From contig JAUIEP010000032.1 of assembly GCA_030428835.1 (NCBI GenBank), positions 1 through 37,728 of the forward strand: DNA of 37,728 nucleotides, read 5' to 3'. The position numbers and the translations under genes are program-made. Source of the stretch: Gammaproteobacteria bacterium. Lineage in GTDB: Bacteria > Pseudomonadota > Gammaproteobacteria > Pseudomonadales > Halieaceae. The notes below the pieces were generated by a model. It saw only the letters and a list, made by a program, of their open reading frames with translations, ran no database searches and had not been told where the DNA came from. This document shows positions 18,150 to 25,954 of this stretch, in pieces (positions within the stretch are counted from its first letter, which is position 1; every line of letters begins with the position of its first letter).

Positions 18150-18830
18150 ATGTGTGGTCGATTCAACGTCATCGATAACCCCGGGCTGCAGGACCTGCTG
18201 CGCGATCTCGGCATCGACCTCAGCCTGCCGCCCGCGATCAATATCGCGCCCACCGAGCAGGTGTCGCTGGTGCGCGCCGCGCCCGGTGCGGCACGCGGTG
18301 TCGACGCCGCGCGCTGGTGGCTGACGCCGTCCTGGGCACCGGCGGTGGACCAGAAGTATTCCATGTTCAACGCGCGTGCCGAGAGTCTCGGCAGCAGTCG
18401 CGCGTTTCGCGGCCCCTTCCGCCGTCAGCGCGGCCTGGTGCCCATGAGCAGTTTTATCGAGTGGCGCACCGAGAACGGCGTGAAACAACCCTGGCAGATC
18501 AGCAACGCGGCCGGTGCGCTGGCCGTGGCTGCGCTGTGGGACGTCTGGGAGAAAGGGGATGCGCCGCTGCTGTCCTGCACGCTGGTCACCACCGCCGCCG
18601 CGCCCGCGTTCACCGCCTGGCACAAGCGCATGCCCGTGATGCTCGCGGCGGATGAGCGTGATCGCTGGCTGGACAACGCGCAGGCGGTCGAGGTCGATGA
18701 TCCGCTCTTCCGCCCCGCCTTGAAGGAAGACCTGTACCTGTGTCCGGTGGACCGCGCGATCAACAATGCGCGCAACAAGGACGCGGCACTCATGCAGCCG
18801 GTGGGCGAGGAGGTCGTGCTCGCGGCCTGA
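18150..18830 (+). CDS. yedK: SOS response-associated peptidase family protein (YedK/HMCES)
   Basis: A 226-residue SRAP protein that shields abasic sites in single-stranded DNA by forming a covalent thiazolidine link through Cys2, which is exposed after Met removal. The sequence begins Met-Cys-Gly-Arg-Phe. The other active-site residues are N74 ('FNARAES'), E104 ('SFIEW') and H158 ('WHKRMPV'), matching E. coli YedK positions 75, 105 and 160. It is a single gene. No LexA-like box was seen in the upstream gap, so SOS control is not supported by the sequence. Confidence 0.93.
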   Translation: MCGRFNVIDNPGLQDLLRDLGIDLSLPPAINIAPTEQVSLVRAAPGAARGVDAARWWLTPSWAPAVDQKYSMFNARAESLGSSRAFRGPFRRQRGLVPMSSFIEWRTENGVKQPWQISNAAGALAVAALWDVWEKGDAPLLSCTLVTTAAAPAFTAWHKRMPVMLAADERDRWLDNAQAVEVDDPLFRPALKEDLYLCPVDRAINNARNKDAALMQPVGEEVVLAA

Positions 18831-18850
18831 GCGCGGCTAGCGCGCCGCCG

Positions 18851-19366
18851 TCAATCGAAGCCCGGCGCGAAGGGGTTGCCGGGGATGCTGCGCAACATCT
18901 TGTCCCGCGCCCGCGCGTAGATCGCGATCACCGGCTCCTCGTTGCCGACCTCCCGCCGCCGCGCGATCATGGTCATGGGAAACAGGTAGTGATCGCCTTC
19001 CCGGTAGCGCAGCGCCCGCGTGCGACCCACCCTGTCGACGTAGACCACCCAGTTCAGCCCGAGCTCCGCCTGCAGGTGGTCGCCCATGATCAGGCCCATG
19101 GCCTGGAGCTCCTTCGTCTGCGAGCCCTTCACCACTCGCTTGTCCAGCAATTCCTGGAGCAGCGCCAGGTCGTTGTCCAACTCGCCGTTGAAATAGCGAC
19201 CCAGTTGCTGGCCCGCGATATCGCGAATGAGCTGGCGCTGCTGTTGCATGAACGTCAGGTCCAGTTGCGACAGCTCTTCCACGCGGCTTTCGAGGTCGGT
19301 AGCGACGGCCGGCAGCGGAAGCCACAGGAGGAGGGCGGCGAGGAGGGCACGAATCGGGCACGGCAT
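18851..19366 (-). CDS. DUF3806-containing exported protein
   Basis: A 171-residue protein with a signal peptide (about 1-22, cut near AVA-T), a helical segment and a C-terminal domain resembling DUF3806 ('GLIMGDHLQAELGLNWVVY', 'ALRYREGDHYLFPMTMI'). The function is unknown. No lipobox cysteine is present, so it is probably a soluble periplasmic protein. It is a single gene, convergent with the SRAP gene and divergent from dapA. Confidence 0.72.
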   Translation of the reverse strand: MPCPIRALLAALLLWLPLPAVATDLESRVEELSQLDLTFMQQQRQLIRDIAGQQLGRYFNGELDNDLALLQELLDKRVVKGSQTKELQAMGLIMGDHLQAELGLNWVVYVDRVGRTRALRYREGDHYLFPMTMIARRREVGNEEPVIAIYARARDKMLRSIPGNPFAPGFD

Positions 19367-19425
19367 GGTCTATCAGACTCCGAATGGCGGTCGGGGGTTC
19401 CCGGTCGGGGCAACCCTGGCACTGG

Positions 19426-19453
19426 TTGTCATCCTGCCCCCGGCATGGATAAT
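19426..19453 (+). promoter_or_regulatory. Probable sigma70 promoter of dapA-bamC
   Basis: TTGTCA (19426-19431) and GATAAT (19448-19453) are separated by 16 bases; each box matches consensus in five of six positions. The predicted start is about 60 bases before the dapA ATG. Confidence 0.6.
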
Positions 19454-19520
19454 GGCGGGCTTCCCCGTTGCCACGCGCGCCGCGGGTCCTGCACCACCTG
19501 TTCTCACGCGGAGACGGCAC

Positions 19521-20393
19521 ATGATTACCGGCAGTATAGTCGCCCTGGTGACGCCCATGCACGACGACGGCAGCGTCGACTGGGACGGGCTGGCGCGACT
19601 CCTGGACATGCACATCGAAGCCGGCACCGCCGCGATAGGCGCGGTGGGTACCACGGGTGAGAGCGCCACGCTGTCGGTGCCGGAGCACTGCGAGGTGATC
19701 GCGTACTGCGTGAAACACTGCGCCGGCCGACTGCCGGTTGTGGCGGGTACCGGTTCCAACTCCACCCGCGAGGCCATCGAGCTTACCGAGGCCGCGCAGA
19801 GCGTGGGTGCCGACGCCGCCCTGCTGGTGACACCGTATTACGTTCGGCCGACCCAGCGCGGCCTGTACGAACACTACCGCGCCATCGCCGAGGCGGTCGC
19901 GATTCCCCAGATCCTTTACAACGTGCCGGGCCGTACGGCCTGCGACCTCGCGGATGACACCGTGGTGGAACTGTCCACCATCGACAACATTGTCGGCTTG
20001 AAGGACGCTACCGGTAACCTGGACCGTGCGCGCAACATCGTGGCGAGGACCCCGGGTGACTTCGCCCTCTACTCAGGAGACGATCCCACCGCGCGCGAAC
20101 TGATACTGGCCGGGGGGAAAGGCAGTATCTCCGTTACCGCCAACGTGGCACCGGCGCTGGTTGCCCGGATGTGCGAGGCGGCACTGGCGGGCGACGCCGC
20201 TGCGGCCGCGGAGATCGACGGCAGGCTCGCCGGACTCAATGCGGCGCTGTTCCTCGAGGCGAACCCCATTCCCGTCAAGTGGGCCCTGTACCAGCGCGGC
20301 CTGATCGGCCCCGGCATCCGCCTGCCGCTCACCGTACTGAGTGAGCGCTACCAGCCGCAGGTTATCGCCGCACTGGACGCGGCGGGCGTATGA
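19521..20393 (+). CDS. dapA: 4-hydroxy-tetrahydrodipicolinate synthase
   Basis: A 290-residue TIM-barrel aldolase that condenses pyruvate with aspartate semialdehyde, the first committed step to diaminopimelate and lysine. The Schiff-base lysine is K161 in 'GLKDATGN', and the catalytic triad is complete: T45 in 'GTTGES', Y107 and Y133 in 'YNVPGRT'. R138 binds the substrate carboxylate. The ATG at 19521 is used because it begins the conserved 'GSIVALVTPM' strand; the upstream open frame is a shadow. The stop overlaps the bamC ATG (ATGA), the dapA-bamC order known from E. coli and Pseudomonas. The promoter lies at 19426-19453. Confidence 0.97.
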   Translation: MITGSIVALVTPMHDDGSVDWDGLARLLDMHIEAGTAAIGAVGTTGESATLSVPEHCEVIAYCVKHCAGRLPVVAGTGSNSTREAIELTEAAQSVGADAALLVTPYYVRPTQRGLYEHYRAIAEAVAIPQILYNVPGRTACDLADDTVVELSTIDNIVGLKDATGNLDRARNIVARTPGDFALYSGDDPTARELILAGGKGSISVTANVAPALVARMCEAALAGDAAAAAEIDGRLAGLNAALFLEANPIPVKWALYQRGLIGPGIRLPLTVLSERYQPQVIAALDAAGV

Positions 20394-21433
20394 GGGCCGC
20401 GTCCCTGTCGCGCGCGCTGTGCTGTTGCGCGATCGCCTGCGCTGTCTCGGCCTGTGGCTTTTTCGGCGGCGACGAGGGCATGTTCCGCGACCGTGCGGAG
20501 GACTACAAGACCGCGCCCGAACTGCCTGTCATCACCGTGCCCGAGGGCAAGAACACCGAGGCGCTGCGCGAAATCTATGTAATTCCCCAGGTGCAGGAAA
20601 AACTGCTGCTGGAGGGTGAGTTCGAAGTGCCGCGGCCCGCGCCGCTCATCGCGGGTGCCGGCGCCGACGTGGTGCGCATCCAGCGCCTGGGCGACGACAG
20701 CTGGGCACTGATCAGCGTGCCGCCGGGCCAGGTCTGGCCGCAGGTGCGCAGTTTTCTCGCGGCGGCCAACATGCAGGTTGCCCGTGTCGATGCGCGGGCG
20801 GGCATCATCGAGACCGCGTGGCTCGAACTCGAGGGCGAGGCACTGCCCAGCCGCTTCCGCTTCCGCATGGACCAGGGGGTACAGCGCGGCACCAGCGAGT
20901 TGCATATCCTGCAAATGAACCGCGGCACCTCGGATGAATGGCCCACGCATTCGAGCGACCCGCAGCAGGCCGCCGACATGCTGCGCACCGTGGCCCAGTT
21001 CCTCGCCGACAGCGCCGAGACGGCACCCGTCTCGATGGTGGCGGAGCAGGGTATCGTCGCTACCGGCAAGATCTCGCTGCGCGAGGACGACACCGGGCAG
21101 ACCTACATCCGCCTGGAACTCCCTTACGATCGCGCCTGGGCCTCGCTGGGCAAGGCGCTCAGCGATGCCTCGTTCGAAGTCGTCGACCGCGATCGCAGTG
21201 CGGGCATTTACTACGCCCGCTTCCTCGGTCCGGAAGACGATGCGGACGAGAGCATGTTCGACTGGCTGTGGGGGGATGATGATCCGACCCTCGAGCAGAT
21301 GTTCCTCGTGTCCATGCAGGCCGCCTCGCCGGGCGTGGTGAACATTACCCTGCAACCGGAAAGCGAGGAACTGGCGCTGACCAAGCGCGAACGGCAGGCT
21401 CTGCTGGCGCTGATCAAGGGCAAGATCGACTGA
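20390..21433 (+). CDS. bamC: Outer-membrane assembly lipoprotein BamC
   Basis: A 347-residue lipoprotein of the Bam complex, which inserts beta-barrel proteins into the outer membrane. The signal ends in 'AVSAC' with lipid-carrying Cys22. The unstructured N-terminal stretch ('EDYKTAPELPVITVPEG') that lies against BamD is recognisable, followed by two helix-grip domains (about 90-205 and 225-340). It overlaps dapA by four bases and is followed by an MBL hydrolase gene 18 bases downstream, as in Pseudomonas. Confidence 0.9.
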   Translation: MRAASLSRALCCCAIACAVSACGFFGGDEGMFRDRAEDYKTAPELPVITVPEGKNTEALREIYVIPQVQEKLLLEGEFEVPRPAPLIAGAGADVVRIQRLGDDSWALISVPPGQVWPQVRSFLAAANMQVARVDARAGIIETAWLELEGEALPSRFRFRMDQGVQRGTSELHILQMNRGTSDEWPTHSSDPQQAADMLRTVAQFLADSAETAPVSMVAEQGIVATGKISLREDDTGQTYIRLELPYDRAWASLGKALSDASFEVVDRDRSAGIYYARFLGPEDDADESMFDWLWGDDDPTLEQMFLVSMQAASPGVVNITLQPESEELALTKRERQALLALIKGKID

Positions 21434-21451
21434 TGCCGGGAGCCGCCGCAG

Positions 21452-22210
21452 GTGCAGTTCGCCTCGCTCGGTTCCGGTAGCAAGGGTAACGCCACGCTGG
21501 TGCGCGCCGGCGCGACGCTGGTCATGGTCGACTGTGGCTTTTCCGCGCGCGAGACCGCCCGGCGCATGGCGCTGCTCGGTGTGGCACCCGGCGATCTCGA
21601 TGCCATCCTCGTCACCCACGAACACTCCGACCATGCCAGCGGCGTCGCCACCCTGTCGCGACGCTTCGAGGTGCCCGTCTATCTCACCCACGGCACGTTT
21701 CTCTCGGGCCGACTGGACGGCAGTCACCGCCTGCTGCAATTCAACTGCGGTGACCGCTTCACCGTGGGCGATCTCGGCGTCACGACGGTGGCGGTGCCGC
21801 ACGATGCCGCCGAACCCTGCCAGTTTCGTTTCGAGCACGGCGGGCGACACCTCGGGGTGCTCACCGACCTCGGCAGTGTGACGCCGCACGTGGTCGACAG
21901 CTATCGCGGCTGCCACGGACTGCTGCTGGAATTCAATCACGATTACGACATGCTCATGTCCGGCGAGTACCCGGAACACCTCAAGCGCCGGGTTGGCGGC
22001 AGTTGGGGGCACCTCAACAACGCGCAGTCCGCCGAGTTGCTGGGCCAGCTCGATCACGCCGAGTTGCGGCACGTGGTGGCCGCGCACCTCAGCGAGAAGA
22101 ACAACAGCCGGGAGCACGCCGCGAGGGCGCTCGAAGACGTCCTGGGCTCGCTGGAACGCGTGATTTTTGCCGCACAGGGCGAGGGGTTCAGCTGGCTGGA
22201 CGTCAGCTAG
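21452..22210 (+). CDS. MBL-fold metallohydrolase (YycJ/WalJ-like)
   Basis: A 252-residue metallo-beta-lactamase-fold protein. The metal motif is H56-x-H58-x-D60-H61 ('THEHSDHASG'), and the N-terminal 'SLGSGSKGNATLV' is typical of the YycJ/WalJ group of putative exonucleases. The substrate is unproven. The start is a GTG at 21452 with GGGAG nine bases upstream. The ATG at 21433 that overlaps the bamC stop opens only a 15-codon frame and is not the start. It is the last gene of the dapA operon and overlaps the convergent acyltransferase by eight bases. purC, which follows in Pseudomonas as I recall, is not here. Confidence 0.85.
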   Translation: MQFASLGSGSKGNATLVRAGATLVMVDCGFSARETARRMALLGVAPGDLDAILVTHEHSDHASGVATLSRRFEVPVYLTHGTFLSGRLDGSHRLLQFNCGDRFTVGDLGVTTVAVPHDAAEPCQFRFEHGGRHLGVLTDLGSVTPHVVDSYRGCHGLLLEFNHDYDMLMSGEYPEHLKRRVGGSWGHLNNAQSAELLGQLDHAELRHVVAAHLSEKNNSREHAARALEDVLGSLERVIFAAQGEGFSWLDVS

Positions 22211-23063
22211 CTTTCCAGCGCCGGTGGCTCCACAACCAGGTCTCCGGTTGGGCCAGTATGGCCTGCTCGGCCAGGGCGGCGTAGCGCGCGGTGATCGCCG
22301 CGCCGTCCAGCCCGGACTCACCGGGCGAGACTGTCTCGAACCGCACACGGTAGCAGCCGTCAGCCTCACGCCGGCAGCGGGCAAACAAGACGGGTATAGC
22401 CAGTTGCGCCGCCAACTCCCCGGGCAGCGCGTGAAAACGGGTAGGGCGCCCCAGGAAATCGCAGGTAACCTGTCGCTCGGAGGCCACGGGCGCCTGGTCG
22501 GCGGCCATGACCAGAAGGCGCGGCGTGCGACGCGCCGCCAGCAGGTCGCGACCGGCCTCGCCGGCGGCCACCGCGCGACAGCCGAAGCGCTCGCGCAACC
22601 GACGCATATGGGCATCCAGCGCGGCATCGTGCAAAGGCTTGAAAATCACATGCAGGGGCTGCCCGAGCGCGATGGCGACGCCGCTCAGCAGCCACTCCCA
22701 GTTGCCCTGGTGTAACGACAGGATGAGGACCGGTCGCGTGTAGTGCTCGCTCGCGCGCTCTACCAGCCCGGGGTTGTCCACCAGCACGGCGCGGCGGAAC
22801 GCCCGCTCGTCCATGTTGCGCGAAGCAGATATTTCCAGCAGTAATGTCGCGATATGCCGGTAAAAGTTTTCCGTCCGAACTGTGAGCTCCTTCGCGTTAC
22901 TGCGTGTGAAGACTGACTTTAAGTTCTCAGTAACGACCGCTTTGCGATAGCCTGCGACGCGATAGAGCAACACGTAGAGCAGGCTTGCCGCGGTGCCGCG
23001 AAAACTTGCGGGAACAATCCCGAGCAGTTGCAGCGCACCCAGTTGTAACGACCGGCCGGACAT
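22203..23063 (-). CDS. LpxL/HtrB-family lysophospholipid or lipid A acyltransferase
   Basis: A 286-residue inner-membrane acyltransferase. The catalytic HX4E motif is H118-Q-G-N-W-E123 ('LSLHQGNWEW'), and 'MAADQAPV', 'FLGRPTRFH' and the C-terminal 'WLWSHRRWK' are typical of the family that adds the secondary acyl chains of lipid A. It is a little shorter than E. coli LpxL and has a weak N-terminal anchor, so a related role on another glycolipid is possible. The start at ATG 23063 lies four bases after the stop of the upstream lipoprotein gene; a TTG at 23102 would need a 38-base overlap. Confidence 0.85.
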   Translation of the reverse strand: MSGRSLQLGALQLLGIVPASFRGTAASLLYVLLYRVAGYRKAVVTENLKSVFTRSNAKELTVRTENFYRHIATLLLEISASRNMDERAFRRAVLVDNPGLVERASEHYTRPVLILSLHQGNWEWLLSGVAIALGQPLHVIFKPLHDAALDAHMRRLRERFGCRAVAAGEAGRDLLAARRTPRLLVMAADQAPVASERQVTCDFLGRPTRFHALPGELAAQLAIPVLFARCRREADGCYRVRFETVSPGESGLDGAAITARYAALAEQAILAQPETWLWSHRRWKAS

Positions 23064-23067
23064 CGAC

Positions 23068-23568
23068 CTAGCGGCAGTGTTCCGGCAGTTCCAGGACGGC
23101 AATCCCGCTCTTCCCGGCCGCGGCCGGGCAGGCTAGAGAGGTATTGCCAGACAGGTCGAGGCGACGGAGTTTCTCAAGTTGTAGCAGGGGCGCTGCGTTC
23201 TCAATCTGGTTATCCGAGAGATACAACTCCCGAAGATCAGGCAGGCGCGCGAGAGGCTGCACAGCGGTGATGCTGTTCGCGGACAGGCGCAGCGCCTGCA
23301 GTCCCGTGAAGACTTCGAGACCCCGCACGCTGGTGATGCCCGCGTGGCTGCAGTTCAGGGCCTTGAGCTGGGCCGCGGCGGTGATGCCCTCGTCGTCGAT
23401 GGTCTGTTGCAGGCAGGCAGCCAGTGCCGGGTCCTCCACGGAGAACCCGGTGAACGGGGCCGGGGCGCGGTAGACCACCGTGTCGTTGACCTTGAAGTCG
23501 TAGCCCTGGCAGCCGGTGAGCAGTGCCGCGGACAGGGGGATGAGGAACAAGAGCTGCCGATAGGGCAT
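23068..23568 (-). CDS. Leucine-rich-repeat lipoprotein
   Basis: A 166-residue lipoprotein with a signal ending in 'LLTGC' (Cys20). After a 50-residue unassigned part comes a run of about four leucine-rich repeats of 21-23 residues with the consensus LxxLxLxxNxI ('LQALRLSANSITAV', 'LRELYLSDNQIENA', 'LRRLDLSGN'), closest to the SDS22-like type. A capping cysteine pair may form near the end (CPAAAG ... EHC). The binding partner is unknown. It is four bases upstream of the acyltransferase gene on the same strand, so the two are probably co-expressed. The ATG at 23568 has AGAGG eight bases upstream. Confidence 0.75.
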   Translation of the reverse strand: MPYRQLLFLIPLSAALLTGCQGYDFKVNDTVVYRAPAPFTGFSVEDPALAACLQQTIDDEGITAAAQLKALNCSHAGITSVRGLEVFTGLQALRLSANSITAVQPLARLPDLRELYLSDNQIENAAPLLQLEKLRRLDLSGNTSLACPAAAGKSGIAVLELPEHCR

Positions 23569-23651
23569 GAAACGTGACCTCTTTGGGTAGTGGAGAGACT
23601 CGGCGAGTGGACAATGCGCAGACAGACATAGCGACCGCGATGACGGGACCT

Positions 23652-23657
23652 TATAAT
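23652..23657 (+). promoter_or_regulatory. Likely -10 element of the cyclase/phosphodiesterase operon
   Basis: A perfect TATAAT lies 57 bases before the ATG of the cyclase-like gene, in the gap to the divergent lipoprotein gene. No good -35 sequence is found 16-18 bases upstream, which suggests help from an activator. The upstream in-frame ATG at 23640 would overlap this box and is not used as the start. Confidence 0.45.
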
Positions 23658-23714
23658 GCCAGTACTTGGAACGTGGTTCACCACCACGGCGGTTCTGGAG
23701 AGACGCTACACGCA

Positions 23715-25049
23715 ATGGCCGAGCCCGGCGACGACGATTTCACCGGTCAGGGCAACCTGCATCGGGACGGCGACCTGAGCGATGCCTCGGGTGCCATCAA
23801 TATCGTACAGCGCGGTAACCTCAAGGCGCTGGAGCGCATGCTGCGCAAGCAGTGGCGTATGGGCCAGAACATCGTGCTGTGCTGGAGTTCCGACGCACGC
23901 GGACTGCTGGTCATCCTGGTGCCGCATTACTTCCTGGGCAACTACTGTGCCGGCGGCGAATCGGAAGACACCGATCGCGAAAACGAGACCTTCATCCGCG
24001 AACTGATCTCCGGTGAGCGCCGCAAGAGCCGCGACGAACTGTTCGCCGTCTGCGAGCGCCTCGACGTGGCGCCGACCTTCATCAAGCTGAGCACCGCACT
24101 GGCCGAGGACCCCCAGGTGGGCGCCGCGGTGGAACAGATCATCAAGCGCTACGGCCTCAGCTACGTCGAAAACAGGGCGGTCCTCCTTTTCGATATTGTC
24201 GACTTCTCGCTGTTTACACCGTTTGAGCAGGCGAGCCAGCTCAACAGCCTCTCGTATTCGCTGAACTCCGCCTACAACAAGCTGCTGCAGCAGGGCGTGG
24301 AAGTTAACTTCGCCCGCACCACCACGGGCGACGGCTATTACATCTGGAACCGCGACCTCGGGCCCAGCGCCAACCTGGACCTGTTCCTGTTCATGCTGCT
24401 GGTCGTGGCGGACAACGCGGTGGCGCAGCGCGCCTCCCGCGGTAACACGGTGCCGGTCATCCGCACGGCGTACCACATCGGCGGTCACTACGAGCTGTAC
24501 CAGGCCGAGGGCATCAACCCCTCGGTGTTCAGCTACATCGTCGGGGATGTCACGATCGAGCTGGCGCGCATGCTGGATCTCGCCCAGGCCAACCAGATTC
24601 TCGTCGGGGATTTCCACTGTGAACAGGCGGGTTTCGGTTCCGATACCGTAAAATCCATTACCTCGGTATCCGCGAGTTCTTTCGTCTCGGCGTGTAACCG
24701 CGCGCTGGACATCATGACCGGCATGCCCCTCGCGGGCGCCACCGTCGGCGGCATGCGTTGTTTCCTCACCCAGAGTGTGGAACGCGATGGCCAGGTGCGG
24801 CCGCGGCGGTTCCGCATCATCGACAAGCACAACCGGCAGCGCTATGTGTACAACCTGCAGATCGATATCGATCTCGCGGGTGAGGACGTGGCGCTGGGCC
24901 TGGGCGAGGAGAGTCTGCCCGCCAGGCCGTCCTCGATCGGTCGCGACCAGGTAGCCGGCAGTGCCGCCCCGCCCACGACCGAAGAGTTGATTGATGACCT
25001 TGCCGGCATGCTCAAGAAGCGCAGCGGCAAGATAATCGTCGAGGATTGA
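23715..25049 (+). CDS. Atypical class III nucleotide-cyclase-like protein
   Basis: A 444-residue soluble protein. Residues 1-150 are an unassigned, mostly helical domain; 155-300 resemble a class III cyclase catalytic domain; 300-385 are unassigned, then comes a flexible stretch and a helical tail. Metal-binding D160 ('LLFDIVDFS') and D206 ('TTGDGYYIW') are present, and R285 in 'ELARMLDLA' matches the transition-state arginine. By manual alignment the purine-selecting lysine is T202, the purine-selecting aspartate is Y274 and the catalytic asparagine is I281. So it is either a cyclase with another base preference, an inactive sensor, or a distant relative. It is followed five bases later by an HD phosphodiesterase-like gene. 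ATG 23715 is chosen as the first after the promoter; GGAGAG is 12 bases upstream. Confidence 0.7.
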   Translation: MAEPGDDDFTGQGNLHRDGDLSDASGAINIVQRGNLKALERMLRKQWRMGQNIVLCWSSDARGLLVILVPHYFLGNYCAGGESEDTDRENETFIRELISGERRKSRDELFAVCERLDVAPTFIKLSTALAEDPQVGAAVEQIIKRYGLSYVENRAVLLFDIVDFSLFTPFEQASQLNSLSYSLNSAYNKLLQQGVEVNFARTTTGDGYYIWNRDLGPSANLDLFLFMLLVVADNAVAQRASRGNTVPVIRTAYHIGGHYELYQAEGINPSVFSYIVGDVTIELARMLDLAQANQILVGDFHCEQAGFGSDTVKSITSVSASSFVSACNRALDIMTGMPLAGATVGGMRCFLTQSVERDGQVRPRRFRIIDKHNRQRYVYNLQIDIDLAGEDVALGLGEESLPARPSSIGRDQVAGSAAPPTTEELIDDLAGMLKKRSGKIIVED

Positions 25050-25054
25050 ACGCG

Positions 25055-25954
25055 ATGGGCGACATGGCTGTGAGTGGGCAACTGGATATCAGCAACGCGG
25101 TGGATGTTGCTGACACCGCGGCGGTGGCGGCGGCTGTCACCGGTCTGCTGGCGGCGGCGTACCCCGGTTTTGACAGCGCGGCCGCCGCGCGACTGTTCGG
25201 GGATTTCGACAACCTCTACCGGGGGCGCTACCCCGGGTACCAGGCCTGCGATGTCCCCTACCACAACGAGCGACACGTGCTCGACGTGACCCTGGCCATG
25301 GCCCGGCTGCTCGACGGCGTGGCGCGAGCGCAGGAGACGGGCACCCACCTCGACGCCGAGTGCGCGCTGCTCGGCGTCACCACCGCACTGTTCCACGACG
25401 CCGGGTATATCCGTCGCGAGGAGGAATCCTTCGAGATCAGTGGCGCCGCTTTTACACGCATCCACGTCACCCGCGGTGAGCGCTTCCTCGGCCACTACCT
25501 GCCGAAGATAGGTCTCGGGCGATTCGCCGAGCCCGCGGGTCGCATCATTCATTTCACCGGTTACGAGATAGAGCCGCGGGCCATTCCCGTGGCCAGTGAA
25601 CAGGAGTTCCTGCTCGGCTGCCTGCTGGGCACCGCGGACCTCATTGCGCAGATGTCGGACCGCGACTACATCCGCAAGTGTTGCGAGGACCTGTTCCAGG
25701 AGTTCGTGGCCGGGGGCCTGGCCGCGGTCGAAGAGGGCGAGCATACCCCCGGCGTGCTGTACCACTCCGCGCACCACCTGTTGCAGATGACGCCGCAGTT
25801 CATGGCCAAGGCGGTGAAGGAACGGCTGGAGGGGCAGTTCAACGGCGTGCATCGCTTCGCCGCCGCGCATTTCGGCGGCGACAACCTGTATATGGACGCC
25901 ATCGAAGACAATCGCCGCAGCCTCGAGGCCCAACTCGCACAGCTTGGTGCCTGA
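25055..25954 (+). CDS. HD-domain phosphohydrolase with class I cyclic-nucleotide phosphodiesterase signature
   Basis: A 299-residue soluble all-helical protein. The motif Y69-H70-N71-x2-H74-x2-D77-V is the hallmark of class I (mammalian-type) 3',5'-cyclic nucleotide phosphodiesterases, followed by H114-D115 ('ALFHDAGY') and D195 in 'GTADLIAQ', the position of the last metal ligand. So both metal sites look intact. A stretch 'DLFQEFVAGG' follows, as in PDE catalytic domains. I infer that it breaks the product of the cyclase-like protein encoded five bases upstream. A general HD hydrolase is the alternative. The ATG at 25055 has GAGGA nine bases upstream; the TTG at 25046 is too close to that site. 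Confidence 0.75.
   Translation: MGDMAVSGQLDISNAVDVADTAAVAAAVTGLLAAAYPGFDSAAAARLFGDFDNLYRGRYPGYQACDVPYHNERHVLDVTLAMARLLDGVARAQETGTHLDAECALLGVTTALFHDAGYIRREEESFEISGAAFTRIHVTRGERFLGHYLPKIGLGRFAEPAGRIIHFTGYEIEPRAIPVASEQEFLLGCLLGTADLIAQMSDRDYIRKCCEDLFQEFVAGGLAAVEEGEHTPGVLYHSAHHLLQMTPQFMAKAVKERLEGQFNGVHRFAAAHFGGDNLYMDAIEDNRRSLEAQLAQLGA

Noticed and set aside
21433-21480. ATG overlapping the bamC stop as a start for the MBL gene
   Set aside because: It is in a different frame and closes after 15 codons; the GTG at 21452 with GGGAG nine bases upstream is the real start.
20348-22627. 759-residue minus-strand frame across bamC and the MBL gene
   Set aside because: It is antisense to two well-supported genes and has biased composition without motifs.
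23715-25954. Pycsar or CBASS defence operon
   Set aside because: No effector gene (nuclease, TIR, membrane pore) is adjacent, and the neighbours are housekeeping genes; a defence role is not supported by the sequence.
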